From Methylobacterium sp. E-066 (GTDB taxonomy: Bacteria; Pseudomonadota; Alphaproteobacteria; Rhizobiales; Beijerinckiaceae): a DNA stretch of 64,000 bases. The stretch covers positions 38,695 to 102,694 of the forward strand of contig NZ_JAKSYO010000215.1 of NCBI RefSeq assembly GCF_022829635.1, in the 5' to 3' direction. Within the stretch, counting starts at the first letter, position 1. Every line of letters begins with the position of its first letter. Below are positions 18,154 to 27,404 of this stretch, piece after piece. The position numbers and the translations under genes are program-made. The notes below the pieces were generated by a model, which searched no databases, was not told the origin of the DNA, and saw nothing but the letters and a program-made list of their open reading frames with translations.

Positions 18154-19419
18154 TCAGGCCGCGTCGGCGCCGGCGCGCCTCGGGTCCAGGCGGCTGACGA
18201 CCCCGCGGGCCGTCAAATCTTCGATCTCCGACGGCCCGAGGCCGAGCTCGGCGAGAATCTCGGGGCCGTGCTCACCCACCGCGGGCAGGTCGAGGCGCAG
18301 GCCCGGTCGCACGCCATTCAGTTCCAGCGGCAGGGCCGGCAAGGCGGTTAGCATGCCGTCCGGTAGGGTCACGGGGACCATCGCCCCGGGATGGCTGAGG
18401 TGGGGGTCGTCGAACATCTCGTCCGGACGCGTGATCGGCGCGAACGGCAACCCTGCCCGCTCGCAGACCTGCATGATCGCGGCGCGGTCGTGCTGCCTGA
18501 GGATCTCGCGCAGCCGGGGCATGAAGCGCTCGCGGGCGTGAACGCGCTGCGGATTGGTCGCGAGGTCGGGATCCGCGGCAAGGTCGCCGCACCCGAACGC
18601 TTCACAGAACAGCTGCCACTGCGAGTCGGTGACGACGCCGACGAAGACCTGGTCATCGTCGGCCGTCTCGAACACGTCGTAGACTGCCCAGGCGGAGATG
18701 CGGGCCGGCATCGGCGCGGCGGCCTTCCCGGTCACAGCGAACTGCGCCATGTGCTGGGCGACGAGGAACATATTGTTCTCGAACAAGCCGCTGCGGATTA
18801 CCTGGCCTCGGCCTGTCCGGTGCCGCTCCTGCAGGGCGGCGAGGATGCCGATGGCGGCGAACATCCCGCCCATCACGTCGTTGACTGAGGCGCCGGCGCG
18901 CAGCGGCCGGCCGGGCGGCCCAGTCATGTAGGCGAGACCGCCCATCATCTGCACGACTTCGTCCAGGGCCGTGCGGTGTTCGTAGGGTCCAGTCAGGAAG
19001 CCCTTCAACGAGCAGTAGATCAGCCGCGGGTGCTCCGCGCAGAGCGCCTCGGCCCCGAGGCCCTGCTTGTCCAGAGCGCCGGGTCGAAAGTTTTCCGTGA
19101 CCACATCGGCGCCCGCGATCAGGCGCTTGACCAGGGCGAGGCCCTCCGCCGACTTCAAATCCACCGCGAGGCTGCGCTTGTTTCGGTTGTAGGTCGAGAA
19201 GAAACCGGCGCCCGAGCCCGGTAGGCGTCGGGTGTTATCGCCCGCCCCGACCGGCTCGATCTTGATCACGTCGGCGCCGAGATCGCCTAGGACGAGGCCG
19301 CAAGTCGGGCCCATCACCATGTGCGAGAACTCAACGACGCGCACGCCAGCGAGGGGCAGAGCCCGAGCTGATGTGAGCGCCTGCGCGAGCACTCGGTCGT
19401 CCCCGTGCGGCTCGGTCAT
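18154..19419 (-). CDS. CaiB/BaiF (class III) CoA-transferase
   Basis: 421 residues. GDLGADVIKIEPVGAGD (45-61), NKRSLAVDLKS (80-90) and the catalytic aspartate D153 in RTALDEVVQMMGGLAYMTG identify a class III CoA-transferase. The N-terminal 25 residues are an extra extension. The ATG overlaps the stop of the HMG-CoA-lyase gene by 4 nt (ATGA), so activation and cleavage enzymes are translationally coupled. This suggests that the transferase forms the CoA ester, or recycles the CoA, used by the lyase. Confidence 0.92.
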   Translation of the reverse strand: MTEPHGDDRVLAQALTSARALPLAGVRVVEFSHMVMGPTCGLVLGDLGADVIKIEPVGAGDNTRRLPGSGAGFFSTYNRNKRSLAVDLKSAEGLALVKRLIAGADVVTENFRPGALDKQGLGAEALCAEHPRLIYCSLKGFLTGPYEHRTALDEVVQMMGGLAYMTGPPGRPLRAGASVNDVMGGMFAAIGILAALQERHRTGRGQVIRSGLFENNMFLVAQHMAQFAVTGKAAAPMPARISAWAVYDVFETADDDQVFVGVVTDSQWQLFCEAFGCGDLAADPDLATNPQRVHARERFMPRLREILRQHDRAAIMQVCERAGLPFAPITRPDEMFDDPHLSHPGAMVPVTLPDGMLTALPALPLELNGVRPGLRLDLPAVGEHGPEILAELGLGPSEIEDLTARGVVSRLDPRRAGADAA

Positions 19420-20363
19420 GCGGCGCTCCTCTGATCGCTGGCAGTGCGGAAACCTTTGGGCAAGCCGGCATCGGGCACATGGCCGTAGAGCGGTTCGCCG
19501 GGCAGGGCTTCGGCGACGACGGCCCGCGCCGCGATCAGCCGGTCGAGATCGATCCCGGTACGCAGGCCCGTCGCCTCCAATAGGAAGACGAGGTCCTCGG
19601 TGACGATGTTGCCGGTGGCGCCCGGCGCGTAGGGGCAGCCGCCGAGGCCGCCCTGCGAGGCATCGAACGTGGTGACATCCGCCTCCAGCGCCGCGACCAC
19701 GTTGGCGAGTCCCTGCCCGCGCGTGTTGTGGAAGTGACCGCCCCCCGCACGATCGCCCAGGGCACGCTTGAGCGCCTTGAACATACGCCGCACCTGTGCC
19801 GGGTTGCCGTGCCCAGTCGTGTCGGACAAGCCGACGCTGTCGGCGCCGGCGCGCGCGACCATCTCGGCGAGCGCGATCACCCAGGCTTCGTCGACCGGTC
19901 CTTCCAGGGTGCAGCCGAAGGCTGTCGAGATGCCGACTTCGATGCCCGGGCGCTGGCCCGCGGGCAGGCTGTCGCGGAGCACGCACATGCGCGCGACGTC
20001 CTCGACGGCCTGCTCAGGCGTCATGCCGACATTCGACTGGCTGTGCAGGCGCGAGGCCGAGATCGGCACCGTCAGCTTGGGGGTACCGGCCGCGAACGCG
20101 CGCTGTGCACCTCTCAGGTTGGGCACGAGGGCAAGGACGGTCACGTCCGGCAGCTTGACCGCGGCGTGCACCACCTCGGCCGTATCTGCCATCTGCGGGA
20201 GACGTCCGGGGTGGACGAAGGAGCCGACCTCGATCTCCGGCAATCCGGCGGCCGCCAGCGCGGTGATCCAGCGGACCTTCGCCTCGGTCGGCATCGTCCG
20301 CGCGATGCTCTGCAAGCCGTCACGCGGCCCGACTTCGCTCACGACGACGTCGATCTCCGACAT
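19416..20363 (-). CDS. hydroxymethylglutaryl-CoA lyase-family enzyme
   Basis: 315-residue TIM-barrel of the HMGL-like (DRE-TIM) family, which cleaves 3-hydroxy-3-methyl-acyl-CoA type substrates in the cytoplasm. RDGLQ at 14-18 (catalytic Arg and metal Asp), EVGSFV at 45-50, the metal histidines HFH at 210-212 and the signature GGLGGCPYAPGATGN with cysteine C243 are all intact. HMG-CoA (to acetoacetate and acetyl-CoA) or a citramalyl-CoA-like ester are the obvious candidates. First gene of its operon, divergent from an IclR regulator. Confidence 0.9.
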   Translation of the reverse strand: MSEIDVVVSEVGPRDGLQSIARTMPTEAKVRWITALAAAGLPEIEVGSFVHPGRLPQMADTAEVVHAAVKLPDVTVLALVPNLRGAQRAFAAGTPKLTVPISASRLHSQSNVGMTPEQAVEDVARMCVLRDSLPAGQRPGIEVGISTAFGCTLEGPVDEAWVIALAEMVARAGADSVGLSDTTGHGNPAQVRRMFKALKRALGDRAGGGHFHNTRGQGLANVVAALEADVTTFDASQGGLGGCPYAPGATGNIVTEDLVFLLEATGLRTGIDLDRLIAARAVVAEALPGEPLYGHVPDAGLPKGFRTASDQRSAA

Positions 20364-20402
20364 CTCTCCTCCCGACCGCCGATGACGATTAAACGGCGAT
20401 AA

Positions 20403-20437
20403 TTCTATCTGGCAGAATTAATTTCTGACTGATAGAA
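20403..20437. promoter_or_regulatory. probable IclR operator, long inverted repeat
   Basis: Arms TTCTATCTGGCAGAA and TTCTGACTGATAGAA match at 13 of 15 positions as an inverted repeat around TTAAT. Each arm also has its own TTCT...AGAA symmetry. It lies in the 129-nt gap between the divergent HMGL operon and the IclR gene, 40 nt from the former and 56 nt from the latter. It is unlike the box shared by the 28-39 kb operons. Confidence 0.65.
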
Positions 20438-20492
20438 AATATCTCCGATCACCGCGTCGGCGTCAACAGCACGATTCGTTCGGAGGTTAGCG

Positions 20493-21251
20493 ATGGAACC
20501 AGAAAACGAGAGGGCTGCCCGTCGGCGCGGACGTCCATCCAACCAAGTCCGGGCGGCAGGCACTTCTCCGGAGGAGGAGCCGCGCGTCGAGGCTGTGGAA
20601 CGCGCGCTCGTGATTTTGAACACCTTCAGCGAGGACCGCGCGCGCCTGACGCTCGCTGACATCGCACACCTCACAGGGCTCTACCCGAGCACGATCCTCA
20701 GGCTGTCGGGATCGCTCGCCCGCTTCGGCTACCTACACCGCGACGAAAACGGTCAGTTCCGCCTCGGGCCGACCCCGCTGCGCCTCGGACAGCTTTACCG
20801 GCAGGCGTTCGATCTGACCGAATACGTCCGTCCGGCGCTCGCGCGCCTGTCCGAGACGACAGGCGAGACCGCGGCCTTCTACGTCCGCGACGGCGAGCAG
20901 CGGATCTGTCTCTACCGCCACCACGCGCCTCGGATGATCCGCCATCACCTCGAGGAGGGCGCACAGCTTCCGCTCGACCGCGGGGCGGGTGGGCGCGTCC
21001 TGCTCGCGTTCACCGGGGGAACGGATCCGGCGAGCGCGGCTATCCGTGCGCGCGGCTTCGCCGTCTCGCTCGGCGAGCGCGACCCGGAGACGGCGGCGAT
21101 TGCGGCGCCGGTCCATGGGGCGAACGCAGCCTTTCTCGGCGCTATCGGCATCGTGGGCCTCCGCAGCCGTTTCGAGGGCGGAGGCATCGACGCCTTGACC
21201 CAGGCGTTGCGCGCCGAAGCTTCGGACTTGACGCATCGTCTGGGCGGTTGA
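20493..21251 (+). CDS. IclR-family transcriptional regulator
   Basis: 252 residues. After a basic N-terminus (RRRGRPSNQ) the winged HTH lies at about 30-95, with ALVILNTFSEDRARLTLADIAHLTGLYPS and a wing ending FRLGPTPLRLG. The effector domain follows, with RDGEQRICLYRHHAP and LPLDRGAGGRVLLAF, both standard. ATG 20493 has CGGAGG 6-7 nt upstream. Its position opposite the HMGL operon, with a large inverted repeat between them, makes it the likely regulator of 13961-20363. Confidence 0.92.
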   Translation: MEPENERAARRRGRPSNQVRAAGTSPEEEPRVEAVERALVILNTFSEDRARLTLADIAHLTGLYPSTILRLSGSLARFGYLHRDENGQFRLGPTPLRLGQLYRQAFDLTEYVRPALARLSETTGETAAFYVRDGEQRICLYRHHAPRMIRHHLEEGAQLPLDRGAGGRVLLAFTGGTDPASAAIRARGFAVSLGERDPETAAIAAPVHGANAAFLGAIGIVGLRSRFEGGGIDALTQALRAEASDLTHRLGG

Positions 21252-21312
21252 TGACGGTGCAACGAAGTGTCGCCCGCGAGCGCGACTGCAATCATGTGTC
21301 TTGTCCTCAAGC

Positions 21313-22164
21313 TCAATATTTAGGTGTATCCATCCACGATATCAGCGCGTGCTCGACAGCATTGGGTTCCTCATAAGCGACCCAGTGCCCGGCGCCCTCC
21401 ACTGCCAGGAACGGAGCGTAGGGATCGAACTCCAGAAGGAGTTTACGGCGCGTCTCAATGTGCTCGCCGGTCATCGCATCGCATGTGCCCCATATGCCTG
21501 CGAGCGGTACACGCGCTTCAGCCAGCTTGCGGCGGAGCGTGTCGGTGACCGAAACCGATCGGCTGCGAAGCCGAGCACGGCGTGTGTTCTCAGCCTGCAG
21601 ATGGAGAGCAAGATCGTCGATCCTGCTCGGGTCCGCGATCATCACGGCCGCGAGGTTGGCGCGATGAGCCTCGGGCTGCTGTGATGCGGGCAACGCGGCC
21701 CATTTCACAAGGGCCGGTGGCGGGGGCCGCGGCAGCCCGAGCCCGCCTGCGCCGATGAGCACGAGGCGCCGCACTCGATCCGGAATCAGCGCCGCCAGGT
21801 GCCCCGCGACGACGCCGCCGAAGGAGAAGCCAACAAGCCCAAAGCGACCGTCACCGATCACCGCCGAAAGGCCATCGCCGAGCAGTCGCGCGAATTCGTC
21901 CGGATCGGCCACACCGGAGGCGGGCGGATCTGAGCTGCCGTAGCCCGGCAGATCCGGCGCGACCACGGTGAAATGGCGCGACAGAGCTGGGATTGTCCGA
22001 ATCCAGTGCGTCCAAGAGCCGTGGCCGCCGTGGATCAGGACGAGAGGCGGCCCCTCGCCCCAGATCCGCCATTCCAACCAGCCGCGCGTATAGGCGACGG
22101 GCGTACGGATGAGACGGCTGCGCGCCTCCAGAGCTTCGACGGTCATAGCGTGCGCGTTTTCCAT
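21313..22164 (-). CDS. alpha/beta-hydrolase
   Basis: 283 residues. HGGHGSW (45-51) is the oxyanion region, S114 in GFSFGG the nucleophile, D229 in WGTCDAMTG the acid and H260 in GAGHWVAYEEP the base. It is a paralogue of the hydrolase at 38054-38902, sharing HR-TNL, MIADP--IDDLA and AGIWG strings. It may cleave an ester, an enol-lactone or a C-C bond of a beta-diketone. It lies downstream of the acyl-CoA dehydrogenase with a 161-nt gap and may have its own promoter. Confidence 0.88.
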   Translation of the reverse strand: MENAHAMTVEALEARSRLIRTPVAYTRGWLEWRIWGEGPPLVLIHGGHGSWTHWIRTIPALSRHFTVVAPDLPGYGSSDPPASGVADPDEFARLLGDGLSAVIGDGRFGLVGFSFGGVVAGHLAALIPDRVRRLVLIGAGGLGLPRPPPPALVKWAALPASQQPEAHRANLAAVMIADPSRIDDLALHLQAENTRRARLRSRSVSVTDTLRRKLAEARVPLAGIWGTCDAMTGEHIETRRKLLLEFDPYAPFLAVEGAGHWVAYEEPNAVEHALISWMDTPKY

Positions 22165-22176
22165 GTGCCCGGCCTC

Positions 22177-22191
22177 TTGTGATCAGCACAA
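22177..22191. promoter_or_regulatory. small inverted repeat upstream of the hydrolase gene
   Basis: TTGTG-ATCAG-CACAA: perfect 5-bp arms, 13 nt upstream of the hydrolase start. It could be an operator or a chance repeat. Confidence 0.3.
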
Positions 22192-22325
22192 CGATGTAGC
22201 CGGTAGGCCCCTCTGCCCCACTCTGCAGACACGTCGGGGTAAAGCGAGCCGCGGGGCCGAGAGGCTCCCTCACCTCGAGCCCTCGCATGGACTTTGAAGG
22301 GCTGAACTTCGAGGCTGATCCGCAC

Positions 22326-23525
22326 TCAATACGAACGCGGCAGCCCGAGTACCTGCTGGGCCACGTAGGCCAGAACCATGTTCGTCGAGATGGGAGCGAT
22401 TTGGTAGAGGCGTACCTCGCGCCATTTCCGCTCGATGTCGTACTCGCGCGCGAAGGCGAAGCCGCCATGGGTCTGCATCGCCGCTTCCGCCGCGTGCCAT
22501 GTCGCCTCCGAGGCGAGCAACTTGGCCATGTTGGCGTCGGCACCACAATCCTGCCCTGCCGAGAAGAGGGCCGCCGCGCGGCGGCACATCATGTCGGCCG
22601 CCTCAAGCTCGCCCCAAGCGCGGGCGAGCGGAAAGGCGACCGCCTGATTTTGGCCGATGGCACGATCGAACACGCGGCGGTCCTTCGCGTAAGCGATACC
22701 CCGTTCCAGTAGCCAGCGCCCGTCGCCCACGCATTCGGAGGCGACGAGCACGCGCTCGGCGTTCATCCCATCGAGTATGTAGCGGAAGCCTTTGCCTTCC
22801 TCGCCGATCAAATTTTCGGCCGGAACCTCCATTTCGTCCATGAAGATTTCGGTCGTGTTGTGGTTGATCATCGCGTCGATCGGCCGAATTTGAAGCCGGC
22901 CCGCTGCTTGTTCGCGCTTGAGGTCGACCAGAAAGACCGATAGCCCGTCGGTTTTCTTCTGAACTTGGTCGATCGGTGTTGTCCGGGCAAGGAGCAGCAT
23001 CATGTCGGAATGGAGAGCACGAGAAGTCCAGACCTTCTGCCCTGTGACGACGTAAGTGCTGTTGCCACGCTTCTCCGCCCGGGTCTTGAGCCTCGTAGTG
23101 TCGGAGCCGGTGGTCGGTTCCGTGACCCCGAAGGCTTGAAGTCGGATGCTTCCGTCCGCGATGCCGGGCAAATACTTTCGCTTCTGCTCCTCGCTGCCGT
23201 GCCGGAGGAGCGTTCCCATGATGTACATCTGGGCGTGCGCTGGCGAGGCGGTGCAGCCCGAGGCGTTGATCGTCTCCAAGATGACGGCTGCCGCCCGCAG
23301 CGGCAGGCCGGTACCGCCGTATTCTTCTGGGATCAGGGCGCCGAGGAAGCCGCCGTCTGTGAGGTCGCGGACGAAATCCGTCGGATAGGCGGAGCGCGCG
23401 TCCAGGTCGCGCCAATATGCGCTCGGATACTTGGCGCAGACGCGGCGAACCGCGTCACGCAGCTCCGGGTAATCCTCACCGAGTTCGACGGTGACGGCCG
23501 GCGAGGTGCTGACGTGGCCTTCCAT
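22326..23525 (-). CDS. acyl-CoA dehydrogenase
   Basis: 399 residues with the full three-domain fold: N-terminal helices, FAD/substrate motif GVTEPTTGSD (about 133-142), KVWTSRALHSDM, and a C-terminal helical domain with QTHGGFAFAREYDIERKWRE. The usual catalytic glutamate site near the C-terminus reads LYQIAPIST, without Glu. Instead a Glu occurs in GMNAERVLVA on helix G, the location used by isovaleryl-CoA-type dehydrogenases. A consensus AGGAGGAG precedes the ATG. It follows the hydratase by 29 nt and should oxidise the CoA ester made by the adjacent transferase. Confidence 0.92.
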   Translation of the reverse strand: MEGHVSTSPAVTVELGEDYPELRDAVRRVCAKYPSAYWRDLDARSAYPTDFVRDLTDGGFLGALIPEEYGGTGLPLRAAAVILETINASGCTASPAHAQMYIMGTLLRHGSEEQKRKYLPGIADGSIRLQAFGVTEPTTGSDTTRLKTRAEKRGNSTYVVTGQKVWTSRALHSDMMLLLARTTPIDQVQKKTDGLSVFLVDLKREQAAGRLQIRPIDAMINHNTTEIFMDEMEVPAENLIGEEGKGFRYILDGMNAERVLVASECVGDGRWLLERGIAYAKDRRVFDRAIGQNQAVAFPLARAWGELEAADMMCRRAAALFSAGQDCGADANMAKLLASEATWHAAEAAMQTHGGFAFAREYDIERKWREVRLYQIAPISTNMVLAYVAQQVLGLPRSY

Positions 23526-23554
23526 GACGTACTCCTCCTACGCGCAATGCGATC

Positions 23555-24349
23555 TCAGCGGCCTGTGAAGACCGGCTTCCTCTTCTCGCTGAAGGAGCGC
23601 ACGCCCTCGCGTCGGTCCTCCGTGGGGACCATGCGGTTGTAGGCTTCGATCTCGAACAGCATGCCGTCGGCGAGTGATAGGGAAAGGCCGTGGTGCATGG
23701 CGCGCTTGGCTTGGCGGATGGAGATCGGCGCGTTCGCGGCGATAGTTTCGGCCGTCTCGAGCGCCTCGGCGAGCAGTCGCTCGCCCTCGCAGACGCGGTT
23801 GACCATGCCCCAGTCTGCCGCATCCTCGGCCGACCAGGGACGGCCAGACAGGAGCAGCTCCTTGGCACGTCGCTCCCCTACCGCGCGCGGCAGGGTCTGC
23901 GTGCCGCCCGCGCCCGGCATGATGCCGAGTGTGACCTCCGGCAGCGCGAAGCGGGTGTGCCGGGCCGCGTAGATGAAGTCGCAGCACAGCGCGATCTCGC
24001 AGCCGCCGCCATAGGCGGCACCGTTCACGGCCGCGACGACCGGAACCGGGCACTCGATGAGCGCGCGAACGCCGCGCTCGAAGATGAGGTGCTGGTCCTG
24101 CCAGGCCTCGTCTGTCATGCCGTTGCGTTCCTTGAGGTCGCCGCCGGCGCAGAAGGCCTTTTTGCCGGATCCGGTCAGGACGACGGCGCGACAATGGCCG
24201 GGGTCGGCGATGAGCCCGTCGAACAAGTCAAGCAGATCGCGGCCCATCTGCGTGTTCATCGCGTTCGCAGCCTCGGGCCGGTTGAGCGTCACCAGGAGCA
24301 CGTCGGCGTGAGGGCGCTCAGTTGTCAGGGTCGCGTAGGTCTCGCGCAT
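23555..24349 (-). CDS. enoyl-CoA hydratase
   Basis: 264-residue crotonase and the only one of the three here with both catalytic glutamates: E138 in FALPEVTLGIMPGAGGTQ and E164 in RAKELLLSG. The oxyanion-hole motifs AFCAGGDL (66-73) and GAAYGGGC are intact. It should add water to a 2-enoyl-CoA (an AUH-type role on a branched glutaconyl-CoA is conceivable). The ATG is 7 nt after the CoA-transferase stop and the acyl-CoA dehydrogenase follows, giving an ordered beta-oxidation-like set. Confidence 0.92.
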   Translation of the reverse strand: MRETYATLTTERPHADVLLVTLNRPEAANAMNTQMGRDLLDLFDGLIADPGHCRAVVLTGSGKKAFCAGGDLKERNGMTDEAWQDQHLIFERGVRALIECPVPVVAAVNGAAYGGGCEIALCCDFIYAARHTRFALPEVTLGIMPGAGGTQTLPRAVGERRAKELLLSGRPWSAEDAADWGMVNRVCEGERLLAEALETAETIAANAPISIRQAKRAMHHGLSLSLADGMLFEIEAYNRMVPTEDRREGVRSFSEKRKPVFTGR

Positions 24350-24356
24350 GGATGCC

Positions 24357-25514
24357 TCAATCGGACAAGAGGTCGTTGTGCTCCCCGAGCTTCGGGGTCG
24401 GCCAACGCATGGCCGGACGTGCGCCGTCCAGCCGCAGCGGCAGGCCGACCACCGGTAGCGATCCTTCGGGCCCGGACTGGATGATCCCCAGCGCGGCGGT
24501 CTGCGGGTGGTGGGCCGCCTCGGCGATGTTCTGGAGCGGCGCGTTGGGGATACCGGATGCGTCGAGCTGATGCTGAAGGTTCGCCATCGGCCAGTCGCGG
24601 ATGACCTCGGCCAACATCGGCACGATGATCTCGCGGTGAGACACCCGATCGCGATTTGTCTGGAAGCGCTGGTCGGCGGCGAGGTCTGGTCGGGCGAGCA
24701 CCGCGCAAAGCCTGCGGAAGAGATTGTCGTTGCCGGCCGCAATCATCAGCCAACCGTCGCGGGTCGCGAAGCACTGGTAGGGGACGATCTCGGCGATGCC
24801 CGAGCCGAAGGGGAGCGGGATCGCCCCCGAGGCCTGATAGCCGGCCATCGGGATCGACACCCAGGCGAGCGCCGTCTCGTAGAGCGAGGTCGCGACAAGG
24901 CCGCCGCGGCCGGTCGCCTTCCGGGTGAGCAGCGCCGTCAGGATCCCGACCACCGACCAGAGCCCCGCCCCCAAATCGACCACGGACGCCCCGACGCGGA
25001 CGGGTGGACGGTCGCCGCCCTCGGCGGTGACGCTCATCAGCCCGCCGAAGGCCTGCATCAGCGGATCGTAGCCGGGCTTGTGCGCGAGCGGGCCCGTTCC
25101 GCCGAAGGCGCCCAGATCGCAGTAGATCAGGTCGGGCTTGGCCGCCGTGAGGGCGGCTGCGCCGATGCCGTAACGATCGGCCGCGCCTGCGCGCAGATTC
25201 TGGATCACGACATCGCCGCGGGCAAGGATCAGTCGCCGGAGTGCGCCGACCTCCTGCGGATCGGCGAGATCGACTGCCAGCCCCTTCTTGCCGCGGTTGA
25301 GCGTGTGAAAGGCCGCCGCATCGCCTTCCCAGAAGGGCGGCCCCCAGCCCCGAGCCGCGTCTCCGGTGGCGGGGTTCTCGACCTTGATCACCTCTGCGCC
25401 GAGGTCCGACAGGATCAGCCCTGCGAAGGGGGCGGCGACGCTGTGGCCGAGCTCGAAGACCGTGAGGCCGGTCAGGGGGGCGTCGGCTTTGGGACCGGGA
25501 GCCGCCTCCGTCAT
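24357..25514 (-). CDS. CaiB/BaiF (class III) CoA-transferase
   Basis: 385 residues. SDLGAEVIKVENPATGD (36-52), RGKKGLAVDLADP and the catalytic aspartate D150 in KPGYDPLMQAFGGLMSVT are the family landmarks; GIPNAPLQNIAEAAHHPQ is the C-terminal domain motif. The ATG overlaps the TRAP large-permease stop by 4 nt (ATGA), so transport and activation are directly coupled. Probable role: conversion of the TRAP-imported acid to its CoA ester. Confidence 0.92.
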   Translation of the reverse strand: MTEAAPGPKADAPLTGLTVFELGHSVAAPFAGLILSDLGAEVIKVENPATGDAARGWGPPFWEGDAAAFHTLNRGKKGLAVDLADPQEVGALRRLILARGDVVIQNLRAGAADRYGIGAAALTAAKPDLIYCDLGAFGGTGPLAHKPGYDPLMQAFGGLMSVTAEGGDRPPVRVGASVVDLGAGLWSVVGILTALLTRKATGRGGLVATSLYETALAWVSIPMAGYQASGAIPLPFGSGIAEIVPYQCFATRDGWLMIAAGNDNLFRRLCAVLARPDLAADQRFQTNRDRVSHREIIVPMLAEVIRDWPMANLQHQLDASGIPNAPLQNIAEAAHHPQTAALGIIQSGPEGSLPVVGLPLRLDGARPAMRWPTPKLGEHNDLLSD

Positions 25515-26797
25515 CGCGCCGGCCCATAGACGAGATGCGGCAGCCACAGGGACAGCTCCGGGACGTAGGTGATGATCATGAGGACGAGCACGAGTAGGAT
25601 CAGGAAAGGCCAGATCCCCCGGACGACCTCCCATACGGGCGCGGTCGAGATCGTCGCCAGCACGTAGAGGTTGAGCCCGACGGGTGGGTGGACGAGCGCG
25701 ATCTCCATGTTGTGGGTGAAGACGATCGCGAAGTGCACGGGATCGACCCCGATCGGCTTCAGAGCGGGTGCCAGAATCGGCATCACCACGAGAAGCGTTG
25801 CCGCCACCTCGAGGAAGCAGCCGAGGAGCAGGAGCAGCAGGTTGATCGCCAGGAGGAACTCCCAGGCGTGCAGATTGTGATCGACCGTGAACTGGACGAG
25901 TTTCGCGGGGATCCCGGAATCGGTCATCCAGTGGCCGAAGGCGAGCGCGGAGGCCACGATGATCATGATGGTGGCAGCGCTCTTGATCGCGTCTGCGACT
26001 ACGTCGAGGGTCTGCGTCCAGCGGAAGCCCCTGTAGAAGACCAAGCTTACGACGAGTGCAGCGAGCGCGGAGATCGCGGCTGACTCGGTGACCGTCATCA
26101 GCCCTCCGTAGATCCCGACCATCACGATGATCGGCACGCACAGCGCCGGAAGCGCGTTCAGCGTGATGCGGACAAGGCTGCGAAACGGCACCGGCTCCTC
26201 GCGTGGGAGCTTGTGCTTGTAGGAATAGTACAGGACGTAAGCGAAGAAAGTCACGGCCTGGAGGAGACCGGGCAAGATGCCAGCCAGGAACAGCCGCGGT
26301 ACCGACTGCTCGGCGATGAGCCCGTACAAAATGAGCGACAGGCTGGGCGGTATGACGATCCCGATCGTGCCTGATGCTCCGACGACGCCAAGCGCGAAAT
26401 GGCGGGGATAGCCGCGCTCGAGCATGGCGGGAACGAGGATCGTGCCCATCGCGAGCGCCGTCGCGACCGACGAGCCGCAGATCGCCGCAAACAGCGTGCA
26501 GGACACGACGGTCACGAGGGCAAGCGCTCCCCGGAAGCGCCCGAACCAACCGATGGCGACGTCGACCAGCGCCTTGGCGACGCCGCCGCGCCGCATGAAG
26601 GCCGCCGCCATCACGAAGAGGGGCAGAGCCATCAGGGTTGAGGAGTTCATCTCGTCGGCGATCTTCTGCGCGATGCCGACCAGCGGCTGGCCGGACATGC
26701 CGAACAGCACGGCCGCGCAGAAGCCGAGCACGAGAAAGATCGGCAACCCGGCCGCGAGAAGGCCGAAGAACAGAATGAGGAACAGGAGGGGCCACAT
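25511..26797 (-). CDS. dctM: TRAP transporter large permease subunit (DctM family)
   Basis: About 428 residues, strongly hydrophobic, with roughly 12 helices and the DctM motifs GASGTIGIVIPPSLSLILYG and LGCFLEVAATLLVVMPIL. TRAP transporters use an ion gradient and a periplasmic binding protein to import dicarboxylates and other acids. I start at the ATG 26797 (MWPLLFLILFF, directly at helix 1); a TTG at 26833 is in frame but has no ribosome site. The small subunit gene ends 79 nt upstream. Confidence 0.92.
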   Translation of the reverse strand: MWPLLFLILFFGLLAAGLPIFLVLGFCAAVLFGMSGQPLVGIAQKIADEMNSSTLMALPLFVMAAAFMRRGGVAKALVDVAIGWFGRFRGALALVTVVSCTLFAAICGSSVATALAMGTILVPAMLERGYPRHFALGVVGASGTIGIVIPPSLSLILYGLIAEQSVPRLFLAGILPGLLQAVTFFAYVLYYSYKHKLPREEPVPFRSLVRITLNALPALCVPIIVMVGIYGGLMTVTESAAISALAALVVSLVFYRGFRWTQTLDVVADAIKSAATIMIIVASALAFGHWMTDSGIPAKLVQFTVDHNLHAWEFLLAINLLLLLLGCFLEVAATLLVVMPILAPALKPIGVDPVHFAIVFTHNMEIALVHPPVGLNLYVLATISTAPVWEVVRGIWPFLILLVLVLMIITYVPELSLWLPHLVYGPAR

Positions 26798-26876
26798 CGC
26801 GTCGGGTCGTGCCCTGGACGTGAGAGGGATCAATTTGGCTCGGAAGGGGTACGAGGCATCGACGGTACGCCTCGCT

Positions 26877-27404
26877 TCAATGCTCGGCAGTCGTGATGAT
26901 CATCGTGCTCGGATCAAATTCGAACAGATAGCGGTAGAGCCGCAGCGCGTAGCGGACCGACATGAGACCGGCCCCGACCGGGATCGATGCGTAGTAGATC
27001 CACATCGGGAACTCGAGCCCGGTGCTCGAGCGCTCGTCGAGGTCGAAGGAGCCTGTCGCGACTTCGAGAGCGAACCACGTCAGGCCTCCGCAGAAGGCGA
27101 GCGCCACGCAGCAATTGAAGATTTCGAACCAGCGCTGCCCCTGAGGCGGTAGCAGACGCAGCACAAGATCAGGCCGGACGTGGCCGTCGGTGCGGACGAG
27201 CTGACTCGTGGCGAGAAAGACTGCCCAGACGGTGAAGTAGACGACGACCTCCTCACCGTAGGCAAAGGCGATCCTCTGGTCGACGTAGCGGCCGATCACC
27301 TGGTAGGTGCCGACCGCGAGTGCCGCAGTCCCGAACAGGCCGATCAGGAAACGTTCGACACGATCGAGGACGCTGATGGCCGACATCGTCGCGCTGGCTG
27401 TCAC
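26877..27404 (-). CDS. dctQ: TRAP transporter small permease subunit (DctQ family)
   Basis: 175 residues with four predicted helices; the VGTYQVIGRYV and AVFLATSQLVRTDGHVRPD segments are typical of DctQ proteins, which pair with DctM. The GTG at 27404 overlaps the DctP stop by 4 nt (GTGA), which supports it over the in-frame ATG at 27386. Confidence 0.9.
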   Translation of the reverse strand: MTASATMSAISVLDRVERFLIGLFGTAALAVGTYQVIGRYVDQRIAFAYGEEVVVYFTVWAVFLATSQLVRTDGHVRPDLVLRLLPPQGQRWFEIFNCCVALAFCGGLTWFALEVATGSFDLDERSSTGLEFPMWIYYASIPVGAGLMSVRYALRLYRYLFEFDPSTMIITTAEH

